In this document: positions 52,792 through 62,273 of the stretch, piece by piece
Layout: each line of letters begins with the position of its first letter
Numbering within the stretch: the stretch's first letter is position 1
Origin: Massilia terrae
Lineage (GTDB): Bacteria; Pseudomonadota; Gammaproteobacteria; Burkholderiales; Burkholderiaceae_D
DNA length: 64,000 nt
Direction of reading: 5' to 3'
Assembly (NCBI RefSeq): GCF_024753145.1
Contig: NZ_JANUGU010000001.1
Location: 372,001 to 436,000, forward strand
Notes under the pieces: model-generated
Database searches by the model: none
What the model saw: only the letters and a program-made list of their open reading frames with translations
What the model was told of the DNA's origin: nothing
Program-made: the position numbers and the translations under genes

Positions 52792-54597
52792 TCAGCCGGT
52801 CAGCTTCTCGTTATGCAGCTTGCCGCCGATCTTCACATTGCACAGCGTGATGTCGCTCGCGTTGTGGATGAACCATGGCGCCTCGCCATTGACCGGCGTG
52901 CCGAAATCGCAGTCGGTGATCGTCACATCGGTGACGGGGAGGACCTTGGCGCCCGCCGGACCGTTGTAGCTTGTGGCCACGGGTCCGACGACAACGAATG
53001 CTTGGTAGCAGGAGTAGCTGCCCTTGCTGGTCTTGACGTCGCTGACCTTGACGTCGGAAATATGGATGTTCGACACCTCCGGTGGCCGGCTGCGCACCAG
53101 GTCGAATGCGGGGCTGTAGTCGCAGTCGAAGGTGATGACGGCGCCGCCGCCGGTGGAGGCCGTGTTGGCCGGCACCGGGCCGCCCGGCAGGGGCTTGTAG
53201 AAGCCGGGCTTGAGGCGCACGCCGTTGGGCAGCTTCAAGTCGCGCACGTAGAAGTGGCGCAGGAAACCGCCGCGGTTCATGTTCGTCTTCAGGCGGATCG
53301 CCGTATTGACGGGATCGGTGGCCCAGTGGGCGTTGCGCACTTCGAGGTGCTGGGCGTACACGTGCTCGATGCCGGCCGACATTTCGCTGCCCAGGGTCAC
53401 GGCGCCGTGGCCGCTGTTCATGATGCAGTTCTGGATCACGACGTTGCGGGTTGGACCGTATTGCGTGTCCTTGTTCTTGCCGGCCTTGATTGCGATGCAG
53501 TCGTCGCCGGTGTTGAACAGGCAGCCTTCCAGCAGCAGGGTATCGCAGGATTCAGGGTCGAAGCCGTCCGTGTTGGGGCCGACGCTTTCCATGCGCACCT
53601 TGTTGCAATGGACGCGGCGCGAATTGATCGGGTGGTGGATCCAGCACGGCGTGCTGATCACCTGGTAGCCCTGCATCAACGCGTCTTCGCAGTCGACGAA
53701 GGAAATCATCGACGGGCGCAGGTAATGGCCGAGGCCGAAAGCGCGCTTCTGCACCGGCACGCCGGCTTCGGACAGCGCGGGCAGGAACTTCTCGTCGCTG
53801 CGCCAGTTCGCCTGGTTGCCCTGGATGCGGGCGAGGGCGGCAGCGTCCAGGTTCGGCGCCAGCGCGGCCAGCGATTCCGGATTGGCCGGGTTGGTCACGC
53901 CCTGGTGCATGGCGCCAGGCTGGGCGCCTTTCGGATTCATGCCCCACCAGCAGCCGCCGCTGCCGTCTTCGAAGGGCACGCCGGCCTGGCCGTTGAGCAC
54001 ACTGGTCCAGTCCTCGCCGGTGATGGCGATGTTCTTCTGGCCGCGGGCGTACACCATCGGGCAGAAGTTCAGGCAGTCGTTGCCCTGCCAGCGCGCCAGC
54101 ACCAGCTTGCCGTTGGGGCCGCAGTCGACATCGCCGTCGCGGGCGAAATCCTTGGGGTTGGCGCTGAACAGCACCTGCGCGCCGGCCGCCAGGTGCACGT
54201 GCACGTTCGACAGCAGCACGATCGGGCCCTTGCAGTACCAGTTTCCGGCCGGGATGACGACGCGCCCGCCGCCGGCCTTGCTGGCGGCGGCGATGGCGGC
54301 GCGGATCGCCGGATAGCTGTCGTGTGAGCCGGGCACCGGCGTATCGACTTCACCTTTTTCTTCGATGGTCACGAAGCCCTTCACCTTGTGCAGTTCGCAG
54401 GGCTTGGCGCCGAATTCTGTAATGACAAAGTCGCGCTTTGGGAACGCCAGCGGCTTGGCGAAGCCGTCGATGATCTGCTGGGCGCGGGCCCAAGGATCGG
54501 AGTTCTGGGCAAAGGAAAACATCGGCAAACCGCTGGCGGTGAGCGCCGCGCCGGCCTTGAGCAAGGAGCGGCGGCGCGGGGAATGGAAGGTGGTCAT
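52792..54597 (-). CDS. GH28-family polygalacturonase, Tat-exported
   Basis: The protein has 601 residues. A twin-Arg signal is at the N-terminus (PRRRSLLKAGAALTASGL). The parallel beta-helix carries all four GH28 motifs: NTDG at 342-345, GDD at 364-366, GHG at 396-398 and RLK at 435-437. Asp residues of the first two are the catalytic acids, and the His and Arg/Lys bind galacturonate. GH28 enzymes hydrolyse homogalacturonan or rhamnogalacturonan. It is longer than fungal polygalacturonases because of an insert at about 210-290. It has no enzyme partner on the same transcript, but GH105 and DUF4450-like genes are close. Confidence 0.93.
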   Translation of the reverse strand: MTTFHSPRRRSLLKAGAALTASGLPMFSFAQNSDPWARAQQIIDGFAKPLAFPKRDFVITEFGAKPCELHKVKGFVTIEEKGEVDTPVPGSHDSYPAIRAAIAAASKAGGGRVVIPAGNWYCKGPIVLLSNVHVHLAAGAQVLFSANPKDFARDGDVDCGPNGKLVLARWQGNDCLNFCPMVYARGQKNIAITGEDWTSVLNGQAGVPFEDGSGGCWWGMNPKGAQPGAMHQGVTNPANPESLAALAPNLDAAALARIQGNQANWRSDEKFLPALSEAGVPVQKRAFGLGHYLRPSMISFVDCEDALMQGYQVISTPCWIHHPINSRRVHCNKVRMESVGPNTDGFDPESCDTLLLEGCLFNTGDDCIAIKAGKNKDTQYGPTRNVVIQNCIMNSGHGAVTLGSEMSAGIEHVYAQHLEVRNAHWATDPVNTAIRLKTNMNRGGFLRHFYVRDLKLPNGVRLKPGFYKPLPGGPVPANTASTGGGAVITFDCDYSPAFDLVRSRPPEVSNIHISDVKVSDVKTSKGSYSCYQAFVVVGPVATSYNGPAGAKVLPVTDVTITDCDFGTPVNGEAPWFIHNASDITLCNVKIGGKLHNEKLTG

Positions 54598-54666
54598 CTG
54601 CTGTTTTTCTGTGTTGCGTGGATTGGTATACAGACATTTATACAGCGAAATGAAGATGTAGGAATC

Positions 54667-56252
54667 CTACAGTGAGAGAAAATGCCTGACCACCGGCTTG
54701 CCCGGCCCGCGGTGAAAGCGCGCCACCTGCTCCTGCACGTCGGCGTCCGCCAGCGAGACGCGCTGGTGCTGGCGCAGATGCTCGGCCCACGATTCGACCA
54801 TGAACCATTCCAGCAGGCGCTCGGGATCGCTGCTGTCCTCGACCACGCCCCAGGTGTAGGCGCCGTCGCGCAGGCGTTCCAGCGACAGGCGCTTGATCGC
54901 TTCCAGGAAGGCCGCGCGGTCTTCCTGCCGGACGCAATACTCGACCTGCACCATCACCGGGCCGCGGTCATGCGCGACCGGCTCCGCGAGCTGGGGCTCG
55001 GGCCAGTGGCGCGAGGCTTGCAGGTCGGCTTCGCCGGCGGGCAGGCGCGCGCGGTGGAAGAGCAGGGCGACGACGGCCAGGCCGAGGGCGCTCGCCGCCA
55101 GCGTGTCGGGCACGCCGATCTGCTTGGCGACCAGGCCCCAGCCGAAGCTGCCGGCGGCCATCGCGCCATTGAATACGGTGAGGTAGACCGCCAGGCCGCG
55201 CCCGCGCACCCAGTTCGGCAGGATGGACTGGGCCACGCTGTTGAAAGTGGTCAGCGCCATGATCCAGCCGATGCCCAGCACCAGCAGCAAGGCCACCGCC
55301 AGCAATTTGGAGGGCGTAAAAACAAGCGCGGCCATGACGGCGGCGCTGAGCAGGGAGGCCAGCAGCACCAGGCCATCCGCGTTCATCCGTTGGCGCAGGC
55401 GCGGCATCGCCAGCGCCCCGGCCACCGCGCCGACGCCGACGGCGCCCAGCAGCACGCCATAGAAGCCCGCGGTCCCGCCGAGCATCTTGCGCGCCACCAG
55501 CGGCAACAGGGACCAGAGCGCGCTCGCGAACAGGAAGAACACGGCGGCGCGCAGCAGTACCCGGTGCATGTCGGTGCTGGCCCGGGTATAGCGCAGCCCG
55601 GCGCGGAAGGCACCGAGGAAGCTCTCCGACAGTCCGGTATCGGGCGTGGCCGGCCGCTTCCACCACAGTACGGCGGCGATCACGACGGCGTAGGTCAGCA
55701 CATTGATGCCATAGCTGACGGCGGCGCCGAAGCTGGCGAGGATGACGCCGCCTGCGGCCGGGCCGATGGCGCGCGAAATATTGATGCCCAGGGAATTGAG
55801 CGCCACCGCGCCCTTGAGATCCTCGCGCGGCACCAGTTCCGGCACGATGGCCTGCCAGGTCGGCCCCGTCAGCGCGGCGCCGACGCCGCCGACGAAGGTC
55901 AGGGCGATCAGGTAGTCGACGGTCAGGGCATGGGTGGCCGACAGCAGCAGGAGGATGGCGCTCACTGCCGCCAGCTCAGCTGCACGAACACGAGGAAGCG
56001 CCGGCGGTCGAGAATGTCCGACAGCACGCCGGCGGGAATCGCCAGCAGGAAGATCGGCAGCGAGGCCGCGGTCTGGACCAGGGCCACTGCGGCCGGGCTG
56101 GCCGACAGGTCGGTCACCAGCCAGGCGCTGGCGACGTCGCGCATGAAGATGCCGATGTTGCCGAGCACGGCGGCGCCCCACAGCACGGCGAACGCCTGCT
56201 GGCGCAGCGGCGCGAAACTGCTGGCGGTGGAAGCGGTGCTGGATCCAGCCAT
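54667..56252 (-). pseudogene. MFS_3-type transporter gene with ABM-like C-terminal domain, broken by a -1 frameshift
   Basis: The first 97 codons (56252-55962) encode an MFS start with IGIFMRDVASAWLVTDLSASPAAVALVQ and stop after FLVFVQLSWRQ. The rest of the carrier continues in the next frame from about AAVSAILLLLSATHALTVDYLIALTFVGG to a stop at 54667. Adding one base near 55970 (a G on the coding strand in the TGG-CGG context) would restore the usual run. The C-terminal 95 residues after the last helix resemble an antibiotic-biosynthesis-monooxygenase-like domain (VEYCVRQEDRAAFLEAIKRLSLER). The restored protein would have about 528 residues. The change may be real or a sequencing error. GGGAGA precedes ATG 56252. 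Confidence 0.8.
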
Positions 56253-56350
56253 GAATTCTCCCAGGTGTTGCCGGCTGACTGTACCAGCCGCTTTGGATCA
56301 GCGTCGCCGCCGTCAACCGCGGGAAGCGGAGGCGGCGGCGATGATGCGGC

Positions 56351-57067
<717 letters not shown>

Positions 57068-57127
57068 TTGTTTCTCCATATAGTTCGTTGCGATGGAAGA
57101 ATTTTCGCGCGGATCAATGGGCGGTAG

Positions 57128-57177
57128 CTTGAATAGTTTGCCGCCATATCAGCGATAATTTCGAATATTCATTCAAG
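57128..57177. promoter_or_regulatory. LysR-type dyad between pirin and lysR genes
   Basis: CTTGAAT (57128-57134) and ATTCAAG (57171-57177) are perfect inverted 7-mers 36 bp apart, and a palindrome GAATATTC (57163-57170) sits next to the second. Together they cover the divergent promoters and are candidate sites for the adjacent LysR regulator. Confidence 0.45.
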
Positions 57178-57191
57178 AGGATGCTTCGCCC

Positions 57192-58094
57192 GTGCTCAAA
57201 CTCTCGCTGGAAGCCATCGAAATCGTCGACGCCATCGCGCGCCAGGGCTCGTTCGCCGCGGCGGCCGAGCGGCTGCACAAGGTGCCGTCGACCATTTCCT
57301 ACGCCGTTGCCAAGCTCGAAGAACAGCTGGGCTTCGCGCTGTTCGTGCGCAACGGTCCGCGCGTCGTATTGACGCCGGCAGGGCAGGAAATGCTCAAGGA
57401 AGGGCGCTGGCTGCTGACCGCGGCCAGGCAGCTGGAGTCGCGCATGCGCAAGGTCGCCACCGGCTACGAGGCCGAATTGCGGCTGGTGCACGATTCGCTG
57501 ATCCCGACCAGCGCCTTCAACGAAGACATCCGTGCCTTCGAAGAGCTCCGCTGCGGCACCCGCCTGCGCATCGGCACCGAGGCCATGACCGGCACCTGGG
57601 AAGTGCTGCGCGAGGGCCGTGCCGACCTGATCGTGGCGGCCGGCGAACCACCGCCCGGCGGCGGTTACAAGGCGGTGCCGGTGGGTAGCCTGGACTTCGT
57701 GTTCTGCGTGACGGCCTCGCATCCGCTGGTGCGGGTCGGGCGCACGCTCACGCGCGACGACCTGCTGGAGCACACCGCGATCGTGGTCGGCGACGGCGCG
57801 CGCTCGTCCACCGACCGTACCGTGGGCCTGCTGGACGGGCAGCACTGCATCACGGTGCCGGACATGCAGGCCAAGATCGCCTGCCAGACGGCCGGACTGG
57901 GCCACGGCTTCCTGCCGCGCGCCTGCGTGCGCGTGGAGCTGGAGCAGGGCGTGCTGGTGGAATTGCAGGTCGAGACCCCGCGCCCGCCCGAAACCTTCTG
58001 GCTGGCCTGGCGCACCGAGGCCATGGGCTCGGCGCTCAAGTGGTGGAGCGAGCGCCTGAACCGGCCGCTGCTGCCGGGGATCCTGCCGTATTGA
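57192..58094 (+). CDS. LysR-family regulator divergent from pirin
   Basis: The protein has 300 residues, with the helix-turn-helix at about 3-60 (LEAIEIVDAIARQGSFAAAAERLHKVPSTISYAVAKLE) and a full effector domain. It is of the type found next to pirin genes in proteobacteria and probably controls pirin. The start is GTG 57192 with GAGGA upstream. Its last 59 bp overlap the end of the next, oppositely oriented LysR gene. Confidence 0.9.
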   Translation: MLKLSLEAIEIVDAIARQGSFAAAAERLHKVPSTISYAVAKLEEQLGFALFVRNGPRVVLTPAGQEMLKEGRWLLTAARQLESRMRKVATGYEAELRLVHDSLIPTSAFNEDIRAFEELRCGTRLRIGTEAMTGTWEVLREGRADLIVAAGEPPPGGGYKAVPVGSLDFVFCVTASHPLVRVGRTLTRDDLLEHTAIVVGDGARSSTDRTVGLLDGQHCITVPDMQAKIACQTAGLGHGFLPRACVRVELEQGVLVELQVETPRPPETFWLAWRTEAMGSALKWWSERLNRPLLPGILPY

Positions 58095-58986
58095 AGTGCG
58101 CCTTCGTGATTTCGAGGAAGGCCTTGGTCAGCCGGCTCGGCTCGGACAGGGCCGAGGTCACGAATGAATACTCGTTGGTCAGCGTCGGCTCGAAGGGCAG
58201 CACGATGCCGCCCGCGCGCAGGTAGGGCGTGGCCAGCATCTCGTTGACCAGGGCGACGCCCAGCCCGCGCTCGGCCAGCGCGCAGGCCGAACCTACCGTG
58301 TGCGTTTCCAGCCGTACCTCGGGCCGCACGCCGGCGCGCGCGAACTCTGCTTCGATCTGGGCGCGCGAAGTTCGCCCCAGGCCAAGCAGGATCAGTGGAT
58401 GGCCGCGCAGTTTTTGCGGCGTCAGCACGCGCTGGCTGCGCAGCGGGTGGCCGGCCGACAGCACGCACACGGTGGCGCTGGAGACGATGTGCTCGAAGTG
58501 GAGGTCGGTGCGGCCCAGCGGCAGCTTGACGAAGCCGCAGTCCGCCGCGCGGGTGGCGATCATCGCCTTGGAAGTCTCGATGCTGCGCGAATCGATCGAC
58601 AGGTGCACGCGCGGAAAGCGCTCCAGGAAGGCGCTGACGATGTCCGGCAGCACGCCCTCGGAGAAGCTGGGCGGCGCCACCACTTTCAGCTGGCCGACGC
58701 GGTAGTCGCCGATGTCGCGGATCAGCGTGTAGACCCGCTCCACGCTGCCCATCGACTGGTCGACCTCGTCGAACAGCAGGATGCCATCCTGGGTCGGCAC
58801 CAGCCTCCCGTGGTCGCGGAAGAACAGCTCGAAGCCGATCTGCTGCTCCAGCTGGGCCAGCATGCGGCTGACCGCCGGCTGGCTCATGCCCATGCGCCGC
58901 GCCGCTTCCGTGACCGAGCCGCTGGTGACGATCTCGTGGAAGGCGCGCAGGGACTTGAAGCTGATCTCGTCCCTCAGCTCGCCCAC
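58036..58986 (-). CDS. LysR-family regulator of the TonB-YfcC-CocE unit
   Basis: This 316-residue LysR protein has its helix-turn-helix at about 8-65 (FKSLRAFHEIVTSGSVTEAARRMGMSQPAVSRMLAQLE) and an effector domain. GTG 58986 follows GAGGAGG. It starts 9 bp after the CocE stop and so belongs to that leftward unit. The C-terminal tail (SPAAAAGSGARSTT) is low in complexity and lies antisense to the end of the neighbouring LysR gene, suggesting that the stop was lost and the frame extended. Confidence 0.9.
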   Translation of the reverse strand: MGELRDEISFKSLRAFHEIVTSGSVTEAARRMGMSQPAVSRMLAQLEQQIGFELFFRDHGRLVPTQDGILLFDEVDQSMGSVERVYTLIRDIGDYRVGQLKVVAPPSFSEGVLPDIVSAFLERFPRVHLSIDSRSIETSKAMIATRAADCGFVKLPLGRTDLHFEHIVSSATVCVLSAGHPLRSQRVLTPQKLRGHPLILLGLGRTSRAQIEAEFARAGVRPEVRLETHTVGSACALAERGLGVALVNEMLATPYLRAGGIVLPFEPTLTNEYSFVTSALSEPSRLTKAFLEITKAHFNTAGSPAAAAGSGARSTT

Positions 58987-58995
58987 GCGCCCTCC

Positions 58996-60828
58996 TCAGG
59001 GAATGACCGGCAGGAGGATGGCCGACGGCCGCCCGTGTCCAACGAAAAGGCGATTGTGCGCGACCACCGGCTCCGACACTGTGCCCGCCGGCGCGCCGGT
59101 GTTGGGATTGACGTCGAAATGGGGGAAATTGCTGCTCGAGATGTCAATCCGGATGCGATGGCCCGCCGCGAACAGGTTACTGGTCGGGTAGGTCGGGATC
59201 TCGATCTGGTAGACGGCATCGGGTTCCAGCAGGGTCGGGTGTTCGAAGGAGTCGCGAAAGCGCATCCGCAGTATGCCATGCGTTAAATTTATGGCGCAAC
59301 CTTCGGGGTAGTCCGCGCTCGGCGGGTAGACGTCCAGCAGCTTGATGGTGAAGTCGGTGTCGAGCGCGGACGAGGACACCCACAGCCGGGCCACGAGCTG
59401 GCCGGTGACCTCGACCGCTTCAGCCAAGGGTGCGGTCTGGAACACCAGCACGTCGGGACGGTCCGCCAGCGGGCCGAATGGCGCCTTGGCGCCGAAGATG
59501 GCGGGCGTGGTGCGCTGGTCGTAAGCGCCGGCGAACATCACAGGCGCGCCGGAGGCGATGGCGCCGCCGATGGTGGGCACCGGGTCGCGCGGATCGAAAT
59601 CGTATTCCAGCGCCTCGCACTCGGCTTGCGGCAGCAGCGCGGCCAGGCTGCCGTCGCCGTGCAGGTGCATCACCGTATGCGTGGTGGAGGGAGGCGGCCA
59701 GTCCGCCTCGTCGCGCCAATGCCCGCCGTGCTGCAGGCGGCCATTGGCATCCTTGCGGCCGCTGCCGCCGCCCATGACGAAGATCTTCACGGGCTGCGGC
59801 AGGTAGTCGGGCGCGCTGTCGTCGCCGCGCAGGTGGCGGTCGAACCAGGCCTGGCGGAGGGCGGTGTAGTCGGGCGCGATATTGTCGTCGAGGGTGGCGG
59901 CGGGGCCGAAGTCGACGTCGCCGGCGAAGGTGACGGAACGCTGGCCGTGGGTCCACGGTCCAAGCACCAGCTTCACCGGCGAACGCTTCAGGCGCGCCAG
60001 GCCGGCATAGTTCTCGACCGCGGTCAGCGCGTAGGGATCGAACCAGCTGGACATATGCACCATCGGCACGTCGGCCCACTCGGCATAGTGGGCGCGGGCG
60101 CACAGGGCGGGGCTTTTCCAGCATTCGTCGAACACCTCGCTGCGCCACTGCTGCAGCACGTACTGCTCATATTCCGGCGCGGCCGCAAGCGGGGAATGGC
60201 CTTCGGACCATGGCGTCACGCCGATCCAGTCGCGGATATCCTGCGCGTCCAGCGCCGCCTTGCGCGCCGGGTCGGCGGCTGTGGCCCGCGCCAGCCGGGC
60301 GTGCTTGACCGCCCAGGTCAGCTGCTTGAGCTCGAAGGCGCCGCCCTGGCGGATGCCGCTGTGGAAGGCGCTGGAAAAGCCGCCCGAGTCGAGGAACATG
60401 GCGGACAGTCCGCGCGGCGCCAGTGCGGCCATCGCGCTTTGCACGTGGGCGCCGTAGGACAGGCCGAAGCTGCCGATGCGGCCGTTGCACCAGGGCTGGC
60501 GCATCAGCCAGTCGATGGTGTCGGCGCCGTCTTCGCTTTCGTTGACGTATTTGGTGAAGCCGCCTTCGGAGGCGTAGCGGCCGCGGCAATCCTGGACCAC
60601 CACCACGTAGCCGGCACGCGCGAACATGGCCGCGATCTCCGGCTTGGAGCGTGCGGCGGGATCGGCCTTGCTGCGGTCGCCATGGTTGGTGCCCAGCTTG
60701 TTGTAGGGCGTGCGTTCGAGCAGTACCGGATGGCAGCCGCTGCCGTCGTCCGGAAGGTAGACGTCGGCCGCGAGGCGGCAGCCGTCGCGCATCGGCACGG
60801 CGACGTCGTGTAAAACGAAGTGATTCAT
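58996..60828 (-). CDS. CocE/NonD family hydrolase (X-Pro dipeptidyl-peptidase S15-like)
   Basis: The protein has 610 residues. It has an alpha/beta-hydrolase core with nucleophile Ser in IGSFGLSYGAHVQS, the Asp region near MSSWFDPYA and His in LGPWTHGQ, followed by a C-terminal jelly roll (VTGQLVARLWVSSSALDTDFTIKLLDVYP). The family covers cocaine esterase, alpha-amino-acid ester hydrolases and X-Pro peptidases. No signal peptide is visible, so it acts in the cytoplasm, probably on a compound imported by the TonB receptor and YfcC-type carrier upstream. ATG 60828 is preferred over a TTG 6 bp earlier. Confidence 0.88.
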   Translation of the reverse strand: MNHFVLHDVAVPMRDGCRLAADVYLPDDGSGCHPVLLERTPYNKLGTNHGDRSKADPAARSKPEIAAMFARAGYVVVVQDCRGRYASEGGFTKYVNESEDGADTIDWLMRQPWCNGRIGSFGLSYGAHVQSAMAALAPRGLSAMFLDSGGFSSAFHSGIRQGGAFELKQLTWAVKHARLARATAADPARKAALDAQDIRDWIGVTPWSEGHSPLAAAPEYEQYVLQQWRSEVFDECWKSPALCARAHYAEWADVPMVHMSSWFDPYALTAVENYAGLARLKRSPVKLVLGPWTHGQRSVTFAGDVDFGPAATLDDNIAPDYTALRQAWFDRHLRGDDSAPDYLPQPVKIFVMGGGSGRKDANGRLQHGGHWRDEADWPPPSTTHTVMHLHGDGSLAALLPQAECEALEYDFDPRDPVPTIGGAIASGAPVMFAGAYDQRTTPAIFGAKAPFGPLADRPDVLVFQTAPLAEAVEVTGQLVARLWVSSSALDTDFTIKLLDVYPPSADYPEGCAINLTHGILRMRFRDSFEHPTLLEPDAVYQIEIPTYPTSNLFAAGHRIRIDISSSNFPHFDVNPNTGAPAGTVSEPVVAHNRLFVGHGRPSAILLPVIP

Positions 60829-60830
60829 AC

Positions 60831-62267
60831 TCAATACCCGATCAGCACGGCAATCATCACCGCCGCGGCCGACAGCACCGTGAACAGGCAGAACAGTGGC
60901 AGCACGAAGCGGAACCAGGTGCTGTAGGGAATGTTGGCGGTCGCCAGGTAGGCCAGCAGCATGCCCGAAGTCGGCGCGAACATATTCACCAAGCCGTTGC
61001 CCAGCAAGAAAGCGAGCACCGTGGTCTGGCCGCTGACGCCGACGCTATGCGCGATCGGCGCCAGGATCGGGATGCTCAGGGCCGCCTTGGCCGAGGTCGA
61101 CGGGATCAGCAGGGTCAGGAACATCTCGAACAGCATCACCAGCGGCGCCACGATGACCGGGGGCAGGGCGGCCACGTGGTGCGAGGCGAAGGCGATGATC
61201 GTGTCGAGGATCATGCCGTCGCGCAGCACCAGTTCGACGCCGCGCGCCATGCCGACCAGCAGCGCGGCCAGCATCATCGACTTCATGCCGTCCACGAAAG
61301 CGTGGGCGCCCTGGCGCGGCGTCATGCCGGCGGCGATGCCGACCAGCGCGGCGCTGACCACGAACAGCGAGGCGAACTGGGCGTCGCGCCAGCCAAATTC
61401 GGCCGAACCCAGCACCAGCAGCGCCACCGTCGCGCCGATCACCAGCAGCACGGCCAGATGGCGCTTCGACAGCGGCTGGTGGTCGCAGTGCACGGTCGTG
61501 TGCTGGTCCTGGCGGCCGACGCCCAGCACCACGGCGATCGCGATCGCGAGGAACACGGCCCAGATCGCCAACCGCAGGCCGGCGCCGCTGAAGGCCGGCG
61601 CGCCGACGATGGGCTGGGCGATCAGCAGCGCGACCGGGTTGGTGACCGAGGCCAGGTAGCCGACCTTGGCCGCCAGCGTCAGCATCGCGAAGCCGAACAG
61701 GCGGCTGCGGCCCATCCGTTCGGCCAGCGCGATGACGATGGGGATGATCAGCAGGTATTCCGAGATCAGGCCGAGGAAGGTGCTGCCCGCCGACACCGCC
61801 AGCATCACCACCGGCACCACGACGCCGGCGCGGCCGCCGGTCAGCGACAGCAGCCGCTCGATGCCGGCGTCCAGCGCGCCCGAGGTGCGCAGCACGCCGA
61901 ACATGCCGCCCAGCAGCAGGATCATGAAGATCAGGCTGGACGACCTGGCCAGCCCTTCCGGTATCGCCGTCACCAGCGCCGCGGGCGAGACCGGGCGCGC
62001 GACCGTGGCGGGCGCGATTTTCGGCTCCTTGGCGCCTTCCTCGGATTTTTTCCCGGCTGGCGGCAGCAGGGCCGCCGCGTCCAGCGCCTTGGGCAGTTCG
62101 CGATAAGTGCCGGGGATCACCAGCGCGTTCTGCGAGCCGCCCTTGCGCTCGTACTGGCCGGACGGGATGGTCCAGGTCAGCGCGATCGCGACGGCGAGCG
62201 CCGCGAACATCATCATGACCGGGTCCAGCGCCCAGCGCTTGCTGCCGTGTTGCGTTGCGTGGCTCAT
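60831..62267 (-). CDS. YfcC/DcuC-superfamily membrane carrier
   Basis: This 478-residue protein has about 12 helices and matches the YfcC family (VMMMFAALAVAIALTWTIPSGQYERKGG at the start, SAGSTFLGLISEYLLIIPIVIALAERMG and LLIPSTSAKAALSIPILAPIAHSVGVSGQTTVLAFLLGNG). Members are thought to move amino acids, peptides or C4 acids. It is translated with CocE (stop and start nearly overlap) and starts 6 bp after the TonB receptor stop. The role is probably inner-membrane uptake of an ester or peptide cleaved by CocE. Confidence 0.88.
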   Translation of the reverse strand: MSHATQHGSKRWALDPVMMMFAALAVAIALTWTIPSGQYERKGGSQNALVIPGTYRELPKALDAAALLPPAGKKSEEGAKEPKIAPATVARPVSPAALVTAIPEGLARSSSLIFMILLLGGMFGVLRTSGALDAGIERLLSLTGGRAGVVVPVVMLAVSAGSTFLGLISEYLLIIPIVIALAERMGRSRLFGFAMLTLAAKVGYLASVTNPVALLIAQPIVGAPAFSGAGLRLAIWAVFLAIAIAVVLGVGRQDQHTTVHCDHQPLSKRHLAVLLVIGATVALLVLGSAEFGWRDAQFASLFVVSAALVGIAAGMTPRQGAHAFVDGMKSMMLAALLVGMARGVELVLRDGMILDTIIAFASHHVAALPPVIVAPLVMLFEMFLTLLIPSTSAKAALSIPILAPIAHSVGVSGQTTVLAFLLGNGLVNMFAPTSGMLLAYLATANIPYSTWFRFVLPLFCLFTVLSAAAVMIAVLIGY

Positions 62268-62273
62268 CGGTGC

